NCBI GenBank assembly: GCA_903879915.1
Contig: CAIRNJ010000090.1
Coordinates: 1 to 40,386, forward strand
Direction: 5' to 3'
Origin: an uncultured Elusimicrobia bacterium
Lineage (GTDB): Bacteria; Elusimicrobiota; Elusimicrobia; Elusimicrobiales; UBA9959
Length of the DNA: 40,386 nt
In this document: piece after piece, positions 23,197-29,067 of the stretch
Layout: each line of letters begins with the position of its first letter
Numbering within the stretch: the first letter of the stretch is position 1
Position numbers and translations under genes: made by a program
The notes under the pieces: generated by a model
Seen by the model: the letters and a program-made list of their open reading frames with translations, nothing else
The model's database searches: none
What the model was told of the DNA's origin: nothing

Positions 23197-24429
23197 TCAG
23201 AACAGATCTTTGAACCAGCGCCAGAGTTTCTTTTCCACCGAGCCCGACCGCGTGGTGCCGGGCACGTCGGTATTCCAGGTCTTCAGGTTAGGATAGCAGA
23301 CCAGCGCCACGGCGCCCAGGTACGGCTGCGTAAGATATTCCTCGGGACACTGCAGGATCTCCTGCGCCGCCACGCCCAGCCGGGCCTGGCTGAGGTCCAG
23401 CAGCTGCTCCGCGGCCTCGGGCATGCCCCGCAGCAGGGCGCCGCCGCCGGTGAGGATGGCGCCGCCGGGCAGCTCGGCGTAGTTGGAGGTCTGCACCGCC
23501 TGGTTTATCTTCTCGAAAATTTCCTCCGCGCGCGGCTGAATGAAATCCAGCAGCTCGCGCGGCTTCACTTCCTTCTTGGTGCGGGCGTCCAGCCTGGTGA
23601 CGCTGATCATGTGGTCCTCGTCGACCATGTTGGAGAACACCGCGCCGTATTTTTCCTTTATCTCCTGGGCGGCCGACATGGTGGTGCCCAGGCCGTAGGC
23701 GATATCGCGCGTGACGTGGTCCCCGCCCAGCGGGATCTCCTTGGAGAAATGGATGCTGCCCTCGGAGTAGACGGCTATCGAGGTGGTCTGGCCGCCGGAA
23801 TCTATCAGCAGGCAGCCCAGGTCCTTCTCCTCCTCGGAGACCACCAGCTCGCCGACGGCGAGCAGCGTGTAGATGGTGTCGGCCACGCGGAACCCGCCCT
23901 TGAAGACGGATTTGACCAGGTTGTTTATCACGGGCGTGGAGGCCGTGACGATGTGCACGCCCACTTCCAGCAGGGCGCCTTCCATGCCGATGGGATTGGG
24001 CACGCCGCGCTGGCGGTCCAGCGAAAAGCCCTGCGGGATCACATGCAGGATCTCGCGGTCGGAGGAAAGCGGCACGGTCTTGGCGCTTTCGATCACGTTG
24101 GAAACGTCCTCGCCGGTGATCTCCTTGTCGGTGCGGGCGATGTTGTAGCCGCCCTTGTTGTCGAAAGCCTGGATATGCGAGCCGCGCACGCCGAGGTAGA
24201 CCTCGCCCACCACTTCGTTGGCCTTGCTCTCGGCCGCGTCCATGGCGTGCTCGATGGCGCGGGCGGTCTCCTCGATATTGACCACCACGCCGCCCTTGAG
24301 CCCCTTGCAGGGGGCGGAGGCCCCGGCCAGGATGCGTATCTTGTTATGTTCCTCGTCGCGCTCGGCGATGACGCAGGTTACCCGGGACGACCCCATGTCG
24401 AGTCCGGCGATAATTTCGGATTTTCCCAT
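23197..24429 (-). CDS. ftsA: Cell division protein FtsA
   Basis: This actin-like protein anchors FtsZ to the membrane. The start at 24429 (MGKSEIIAGLDMGSSRV) is chosen because GGAG lies 10 nt upstream and the ATPase phosphate-1 motif follows at once; a longer frame from 24474 adds 15 unlikely residues. Seen are the phosphate 1 loop (LDMGSSRVTCVIAE), the connect and phosphate 2 region (LLIDSGGQTTSIAVY), the adenosine motif (AILTGGGALLRGM), and a C-terminal amphipathic helix (KKLWRWFKDLF) for membrane targeting. Confidence 0.95.
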   Translation of the reverse strand: MGKSEIIAGLDMGSSRVTCVIAERDEEHNKIRILAGASAPCKGLKGGVVVNIEETARAIEHAMDAAESKANEVVGEVYLGVRGSHIQAFDNKGGYNIARTDKEITGEDVSNVIESAKTVPLSSDREILHVIPQGFSLDRQRGVPNPIGMEGALLEVGVHIVTASTPVINNLVKSVFKGGFRVADTIYTLLAVGELVVSEEEKDLGCLLIDSGGQTTSIAVYSEGSIHFSKEIPLGGDHVTRDIAYGLGTTMSAAQEIKEKYGAVFSNMVDEDHMISVTRLDARTKKEVKPRELLDFIQPRAEEIFEKINQAVQTSNYAELPGGAILTGGGALLRGMPEAAEQLLDLSQARLGVAAQEILQCPEEYLTQPYLGAVALVCYPNLKTWNTDVPGTTRSGSVEKKLWRWFKDLF

Positions 24430-24483
24430 ATTATTAAAACTCCAGGAGGCCGGCCGGCCCGGACCGCTCAGCAAGCGCTGCGG

Positions 24484-25278
24484 TTACCGGGGCTCGGAAA
24501 CAAAGATCTTGCCTTCGTTGAATGTTCTTAAATCCACCCGCAGCGGGCCGACGCGTTTTGCCGAGGCGTCTTTAAGGACTTCGCTTAATCTTAATATTTT
24601 TAGTCTGGTGAATTCAAATCCCCCCCACAGGATGTAAGTACTGTCGGCAAGGGTGAGCTCGCAGGCGGCGGCCTTCAGTTCGCAGGCCAGTTTTACCGGC
24701 TTCGAGGGGAGCAGCCCGGAAAAGGACCTTATTTCGCCCAGGAATTTCACCAACGCCGGGGCCGGGCCGGTGACGCCCCTGACCTCGGTGATAAAGGCGG
24801 GGTCCTGCGGGCCGGAAAGATTCTCGCGCATTATCCGGCCGGTCTCACCCAGGTAAACGGTGGTCCCGTCCAGCAGCAGCGGGGCTACTACAGGCTCCAC
24901 CGCGGCGGACACGGCCGCGGTGCCGGTAAGGAAATTGCGGGTCACGTGCGCGGAAGACAGCGCGGGATGCAGGCGTTTCAATTCCTCGGCCAGTTCGCTG
25001 CAGCGCCGCGAGGTAAGCGGAGCGCTGACCGCCGCGGCCAGCAGCGCGCGGGCGGAAGCCGAGGCTTCCGGCGCGGGGCAATCGACCGCCACCGACGACG
25101 GACGGAAAGCCGTCAGGCGGCCCTCCAGAAAACGCCGGGAAGCTTTCAGCGATTGGCCGGAAAGCCACCCGGCCAGCGCCAGCGCCATTACTATGCCGGC
25201 GGCCGCCCCGCCGTGCAGAAGCAATTTGTTGCGCACTTTGACGCGCATCGTTCTCTTGAATCTTTTTCTGGCGGCCAT
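24484..25278 (-). CDS. ftsQ: FtsQ/DivIB-type cell division protein
   Basis: This 264-residue protein has a short basic cytoplasmic N-terminus, one membrane helix (about 23-42, GAAAGIVMALALAGWLSG) and an extracytoplasmic part with a POTRA-like region (about 55-130) followed by a beta-rich domain. Sequence similarity is weak, as is usual for FtsQ; the call rests on topology, size and position directly before ftsA-ftsZ. Four Cys in the extracytoplasmic part could form disulfides. A TATAAT box lies 7 nt before the ATG on this strand, so this gene probably starts the leftward cluster on a leaderless mRNA. Confidence 0.8.
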   Translation of the reverse strand: MAARKRFKRTMRVKVRNKLLLHGGAAAGIVMALALAGWLSGQSLKASRRFLEGRLTAFRPSSVAVDCPAPEASASARALLAAAVSAPLTSRRCSELAEELKRLHPALSSAHVTRNFLTGTAAVSAAVEPVVAPLLLDGTTVYLGETGRIMRENLSGPQDPAFITEVRGVTGPAPALVKFLGEIRSFSGLLPSKPVKLACELKAAACELTLADSTYILWGGFEFTRLKILRLSEVLKDASAKRVGPLRVDLRTFNEGKIFVSEPR

Positions 25279-25285
25279 TCAGTAT

Positions 25286-25291
25286 ATTATA
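25286..25291 (-). promoter_or_regulatory. -10 box (TATAAT) of the ftsQ cluster
   Basis: A perfect TATAAT on the minus strand, 7 nt before the ftsQ ATG with ATACTGA between and no Shine-Dalgarno sequence. Confidence 0.55.
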
Positions 25292-25297
25292 GTTCAA

Positions 25298-25490
25298 TTT
25301 TGCCTCCGGGCAAAATTGCCCGGAGGGCGGCCGCGCCGAGGCTATGCCGGAGGCGCGGCCGAACGTATCCGCCGCGCAGCGGCCGCGAGCTCTGCGAGCG
25401 CGGACGCGGTCCGGGATCGTTCACTTTTGCCTCCGGGCAAAATTGCTCTGAGGGCGGCCGAACGTATCCGCGGATAGTGAATGCCGGCGC
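25298..25490. repeat. Hairpin-rich region with two imperfect direct repeats
   Basis: A block starting TTTTGCCTCCGGGCAAAATTG occurs at 25298 and again at 25425. Both copies continue with GAGGGCGGCC and GAACGTATCC, but the first copy has about 27 extra bases (CCGCGCC...GGCGCGG, itself a hairpin). Copy one contains 11-bp palindromic arms (CCTCCGGGCAA / TTGCCCGGAGG). The region separates divergent ftsQ and tRNA-Lys and is not coding. Confidence 0.7.
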
Positions 25491-25551
25491 CTCCGCGCCT
25501 GGACCCTGTCCCGTTTTCCCGGCTAAATTTTCCAAAGTTTTGTTTTTGTTG

Positions 25552-25557
25552 TATAAT
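25552..25557 (+). promoter_or_regulatory. -10 box (TATAAT) of tRNA-Lys
   Basis: A perfect TATAAT lies 25 nt before the tRNA-Lys gene. No terminator is visible between the tRNA and the sensor kinase, so this promoter may also serve the two-component genes. Confidence 0.5.
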
Positions 25558-25582
25558 TACGGTGTCGTACATCAGCAGTCAG

Positions 25583-25654
25583 GCGCCCGTAGCTCAGGGG
25601 TAGAGCATTCGCCTTTTAAGCGAGTGGCCGCGCGTTCGAATCGCGCCGGGCGCA
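25583..25654 (+). tRNA. tRNA-Lys(TTT)
   Basis: A 72-nt cloverleaf: acceptor GCGCCCG / CGGGCGC with A discriminator, anticodon loop CTTTTAA and T-arm GCGCG-TTCGAAT-CGCGC. CCA is not encoded. Confidence 0.95.
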
Positions 25655-25680
25655 CCCCTTTTCTCCCTCTCAGGCCGAAA

Positions 25681-27090
25681 ATGAGCATCCGAAGCAAACT
25701 GATAATCTTCATGCTCGTTCTGCTTACCGCCGTCTCGGCGGTAATGGCCTTCCTGTTCCAGCGCAACGAATGGTCGTCCATCTCCTCCAACAGCCAGCGC
25801 AAGAACCTCCAGATCCTGCTGGCCATGTCGGAGGTCTGCAAGGAAATGTCGGATACGCCGGACAAATCCTACGCCTACAGGTATTTCAAGACTTTCCTTA
25901 AGACCCCTGAGATCATACAGGTCTCCTGCAGCGGCGCTAAAGGCCGGATCTTCCTGGAAGACCGCTACTACAGCCCGCAGCCGCCGCCTTTTCTTTACCG
26001 CTATACCACCTTCCCCCCGCCCCGCATCGGCACCTGGGAGACCCGCAGCGACGGCGGGGTTGAAATACTCAAAGCCTCGGTCAACACCCTGAACTCTAAA
26101 AAGCGGACGGTCACCGCCAGCGTCGATTTTTCCACGCAGCTCATCTACCAGGAAATGGATTCCTCGCTGCGCCAGTCCTCGGCCAGCTTCTTCATAATAC
26201 TTTCCATAGCTTTCGCGCTGGGCTGCGCCGGCACCCTGATCATAACCCGCGTCATCTTCACCCCTATACAGTCGATCGCCGAAGGCGCGCGCATAATCGG
26301 CTCGGGGCGCCTCGACCACAGGATCCCCGTTACCAGCAGGGACGAAATGGGCATGCTGGCCTCCGAGCTTAACGACATGGCCGACAAGCTCAAAGAGGTG
26401 TCGGACATGAAGCAGGATTTCGTGTCGAGCATAACCCACGACCTCCGCTCGCCGGTGACCGGCATCGAGCTTTGTTCCGACATCATCCTTAAGCTCGTCG
26501 AGAACCGGGAGCAGGCCAAGATCCCGGAGCAGGTGTTCTCGATAAACGAACATTCGCAGCGCCTGAACCGCTACATAGATTCGCTGCTGGAGATCTCGAA
26601 GATGGAGTCCGGCAAGATGACGCTGGACCTGAAGACGGTGAACCTGGAAGACCTGGCGGACCGCGCGGTGCGCGCTTTCAGGGCGTACGCGGAACAGAAA
26701 GGCCTGAAGCTCGAGTTGATCGTGGGGCAGGATATCCCGGCCACGCGCGGCGACCCCGACAGGCTTTACCAGGTGCTGGCGAACGTCATCGGCAACGCGG
26801 TGAAGTTCACCGCTTCAGGCTCGGTCAGCGTGTTCATAGAAGCCACGCCCGGCTGGCAGAAAGTCCGCGTCTGCGATACCGGCATAGGCATCCCGCCCGG
26901 CGAGACCGCCAATATTTTCAGCAAATTCTACAGGATAAACCGCGGTAAACGGGACTACCCGGCGGCCGGGCAGGGCACGGGCCTGGGCCTGTTCATAGCG
27001 AAATTCATCATCGAACAGCACGGCGGCAGGATCGAGGTGGAAAGCGCGCCGGGCAAAGGCAGCTCGTTCGCGGTGTTCCTGCCGGCTTAG
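25681..27090 (+). CDS. Sensor histidine kinase
   Basis: This 469-residue membrane kinase has TM1 at about 7-25, an extracytoplasmic sensor of about 140 residues (Pro/Tyr-rich near 100-120), TM2 at about 173-195 (FFIILSIAFALGCAGTLIIT), HAMP (about 196-250), and HisKA with phospho-acceptor His253 in SSITHDLRSPVTG. The HATPase domain has an N box (VIGNAVKFT), G1 DTGIGIPP, and G2 GQGTGLGLFIAK. The start is the ATG 26 nt after tRNA-Lys; longer upstream frames run through the tRNA gene and are rejected. The cognate regulator begins 10 nt downstream, and two pilin genes come next. Confidence 0.95.
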   Translation: MSIRSKLIIFMLVLLTAVSAVMAFLFQRNEWSSISSNSQRKNLQILLAMSEVCKEMSDTPDKSYAYRYFKTFLKTPEIIQVSCSGAKGRIFLEDRYYSPQPPPFLYRYTTFPPPRIGTWETRSDGGVEILKASVNTLNSKKRTVTASVDFSTQLIYQEMDSSLRQSSASFFIILSIAFALGCAGTLIITRVIFTPIQSIAEGARIIGSGRLDHRIPVTSRDEMGMLASELNDMADKLKEVSDMKQDFVSSITHDLRSPVTGIELCSDIILKLVENREQAKIPEQVFSINEHSQRLNRYIDSLLEISKMESGKMTLDLKTVNLEDLADRAVRAFRAYAEQKGLKLELIVGQDIPATRGDPDRLYQVLANVIGNAVKFTASGSVSVFIEATPGWQKVRVCDTGIGIPPGETANIFSKFYRINRGKRDYPAAGQGTGLGLFIAKFIIEQHGGRIEVESAPGKGSSFAVFLPA

Positions 27091-27100
27091 GACGTTCTTT

Positions 27101-27805
27101 ATGCGCCCGAAACAGACCATCCTGGTGATAGACGACGAACTCACTCTGCTGAAGTCCGTCAAGGAACGCCTTGAGCTGGAAGGCTTCAACGTGCTCACCT
27201 CCACCACCGCGGAGCAGGCGCTGGCCACCATCGCCCGGTTCCCGCCCGACCTGATGGTGGTGGACCTGCGGCTGCCCGGCATGAGCGGGCTCGACTTCTG
27301 CAGGGAGGTGCGCGCTTCGGACGGGCCCTCCAGGACAGTTCCGATCCTGTTCCTGACCACCGACAGGACGGAGATCAGCAAGATACTCGGCCTCGAGCTG
27401 GGCGGCGACGATTACATGACCAAGCCTTTCAGCCCTGCGGAATTCGTGGCGCGGGTGAAGGCCCTGATAAGACGCAGCCTGCTGAGCGACGAAAGGGACG
27501 GGGCCGAGGAGGTCCTGGCCTCCGGCGAGCTGGCCATAAATTACCCGAGGCACGAAGCGCGCGTCTCGGGCAGGCTCATCGACCTTGCCCCCAAGGAGTT
27601 CGAGATACTTTACCTGATGGTAAAGAAGAACGGCCGGGTAATGACCCGCCAGTTCCTGATGGAAAGGATCTGGGGCCGCCCGTACGAGAACACCAGCCGG
27701 GTGATAGACACCCACATAAAGAACATCCGCAAAGCCCTCGGGGAAATGCAGCACTGCCTCCTGACGGTGGAGGGACTCGGCTACAAATGGACGCAGCCCG
27801 AATAG
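27101..27805 (+). CDS. OmpR/PhoB-family response regulator
   Basis: This 234-residue regulator has a receiver domain (about 6-125) with the acidic pair Asp11-Asp12, phospho-acceptor Asp55 in VVDLRLPG, Thr in the LFLTT motif and Lys108 in MTKPFS. A winged-helix DNA-binding domain follows (about 135-232), including LAPKEFEILYLMVKKNGRVMTR and VIDTHIKNIRKAL. It pairs with the kinase just upstream. The two pilin promoters immediately downstream carry direct repeats at 11-bp period, the usual target layout of this family, so they are likely targets. Confidence 0.96.
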   Translation: MRPKQTILVIDDELTLLKSVKERLELEGFNVLTSTTAEQALATIARFPPDLMVVDLRLPGMSGLDFCREVRASDGPSRTVPILFLTTDRTEISKILGLELGGDDYMTKPFSPAEFVARVKALIRRSLLSDERDGAEEVLASGELAINYPRHEARVSGRLIDLAPKEFEILYLMVKKNGRVMTRQFLMERIWGRPYENTSRVIDTHIKNIRKALGEMQHCLLTVEGLGYKWTQPE

Positions 27806-27825
27806 CGCAGGGCGCGGGCGCGAAA

Positions 27826-27881
27826 CTTCACAAGAACTTCACACTCTCCGCACACGAACAACCAATTTGATATGCTATAAT
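27826..27881 (+). promoter_or_regulatory. Pilin 1 promoter with three 11-bp-period repeats
   Basis: CTTCACA (27826-27832), CTTCACA (27837-27843) and CCGCACA (27848-27854) are spaced exactly 11 bp apart. An extended -10 (TGC TATAAT, hexamer 27876-27881) follows 21 nt after the third repeat. The repeats occupy the -35 region, as in PhoB-type activated promoters. The same order and spacing recur before pilin 2. Confidence 0.7.
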
Positions 27882-27923
27882 TTTTTTGTCAAGATAAGTT
27901 TTCATATTACACGGGGAGGAGTT

Positions 27924-28361
27924 ATGCAAAATAGAAAAGGTTTTACGCTGATAGAACTGCTGGTGGTCGTGCTGATCATCGGTATCCTGGCTTCCGTGGC
28001 CATACCGCAATACTTTAAAGTGGTGGAGAAAGGCCGCGCGAGCGAAGCTATTTCCATCCTTTCGTCCGTCTGCGCCGCGCAGGAAAGGGAACTGCTGCGC
28101 AACGGCTCTTTCGCCACCTCCACGCTGAACCTGGACATCAACGTGCCAGTGATGAACTTCTTCAACGCGCCCGTGCTGACCGCCGGGGCCGCGGGCACCG
28201 GGGCCGGCGCTACCATTACCATCCAGAGGAAAGCGGCGAACCCCGCCCCCCCCGCCGCGTTCGGCGCCTACACCATGACGCTGACCTACGCCGGCGCCGG
28301 CGTAAAGACCATAACCTGCGCCACCGCGGGCACCGACCCCTGCACTTCGCTGGTCCCGTAA
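27924..28361 (+). CDS. Type IV pilin-like protein, copy 1
   Basis: This 145-residue prepilin has a short leader (MQNRKG) cut before Phe, the N-methylation signature FTLIELLVVVLIIGILAS, Glu5 and the long hydrophobic assembly helix. A small Ala/Gly/Pro-rich globular part ends in a Cys-x8-Cys loop (TITCATAGTDPC), a likely disulfide loop at the C-terminus. The start has a GGGGAGGAG site; an in-frame upstream extension from 27867 is rejected. It is almost identical to the next gene (8 differences in 145 residues by my count). It could be a major pilin or a pseudopilin; PilT and PilZ elsewhere in the window favour pili. Confidence 0.92.
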   Translation: MQNRKGFTLIELLVVVLIIGILASVAIPQYFKVVEKGRASEAISILSSVCAAQERELLRNGSFATSTLNLDINVPVMNFFNAPVLTAGAAGTGAGATITIQRKAANPAPPAAFGAYTMTLTYAGAGVKTITCATAGTDPCTSLVP

Positions 28362-28392
28362 GCCGCGAAAGACCGCAGACAGTTCTGCACTT

Positions 28393-28424
28393 AAGAAAAC
28401 CCGCTTTGCGGGTTTTCTTATTTT
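28393..28424 (+). terminator. Intrinsic terminator after pilin 1
   Basis: Perfect 12-bp arms (AAGAAAACCCGC / GCGGGTTTTCTT) with a 3-nt loop are followed by ATTTTC. Confidence 0.9.
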
Positions 28425-28460
28425 CAGGCCCGGTCCGCCTGCACCGGCGCGGACCTCAAA

Positions 28461-28516
28461 CTTCACAAGAAACTCACATCCGCCACACACGTATACGCGC
28501 CTTGATATGATACAAT
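28461..28516 (+). promoter_or_regulatory. Pilin 2 promoter with three 11-bp-period repeats
   Basis: CTTCACA (28461-28467), ACTCACA (28472-28478) and CCACACA (28483-28489) lie at 11-bp steps. The extended -10 TGA TACAAT (hexamer 28511-28516) starts 21 nt after the third repeat, the same geometry as pilin 1. TTGATATG before the -10 is also shared. Confidence 0.7.
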
Positions 28517-28544
28517 CTCACTATAAGGACAGACAGGGGGTATT

Positions 28545-28982
28545 ATGCAAAATAAAAAAGGTTTTACGCTGATAGAGCTGCTGGTGGTCGTGCTGATCAT
28601 CGGTATCCTGGCTTCGGTGGCCATACCGCAGTACTTTAAAGTGGTGGAGAAAGGCCGCGCCAGCGAGGCCATTTCCATGCTTTCCTCCATCTGCGCCGCG
28701 CAGGAAAGGGAACTGCTGCGCAACGGGTCTTTCGAAACCTCCACGCTGAACCTGGACATCAACGTGCCGGTGATGAAATTCTTCAACCCGCCCGTGCTGA
28801 CCGCCGGGGCCGCGGGCACCGGGGCCAACGCCACCATTACCATCCAGAGGAAAGCGGCGAACCCCGCCCCCCCCGCCGCGTTCGGCGCCTATACCCTTAC
28901 GCTGACCTACGCCGGCGCCGGCGTGAAGACCATAACCTGCGCCACCGCGGGCACCGACCCCTGCACTTCGCTGGTCCCGTAA
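28545..28982 (+). CDS. Type IV pilin-like protein, copy 2
   Basis: This 145-residue prepilin is nearly identical to copy 1, with substitutions at about eight positions (for example Arg4 to Lys, Asn to Lys and Ala to Pro around the FFN segment). Leader MQNKKG, the FTLIELLVVVLIIG helix and the C-terminal Cys pair are conserved. It has its own promoter, AGGGGGT ribosome-binding site and terminator, so the duplication covers the whole transcription unit at a 621-bp period. The coding parts are far more alike than the flanks, which fits either selection or gene conversion. Confidence 0.92.
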   Translation: MQNKKGFTLIELLVVVLIIGILASVAIPQYFKVVEKGRASEAISMLSSICAAQERELLRNGSFETSTLNLDINVPVMKFFNPPVLTAGAAGTGANATITIQRKAANPAPPAAFGAYTLTLTYAGAGVKTITCATAGTDPCTSLVP

Positions 28983-29018
28983 ACCGCGGACCTCGGCTAT
29001 CAGCGAGTCCTGAGAAAT

Positions 29019-29050
29019 AAGAAAGCCCGCTCCCGCGGGCTTTCTTACTT
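29019..29050. terminator. Bidirectional terminator between pilin 2 and the coiled-coil gene
   Basis: Perfect 12-bp arms (AAGAAAGCCCGC / GCGGGCTTTCTT) with a 4-nt loop, T-rich on both strands. It serves pilin 2 and the converging coiled-coil gene. Confidence 0.85.
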
Positions 29051-29067
29051 TAACCTTTTTCCCGCGG

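Noticed and set aside
24946-25680. Upstream extension of the sensor kinase frame
   Set aside because: It runs antisense through ftsQ and then through tRNA-Lys; the kinase topology begins at 25681.
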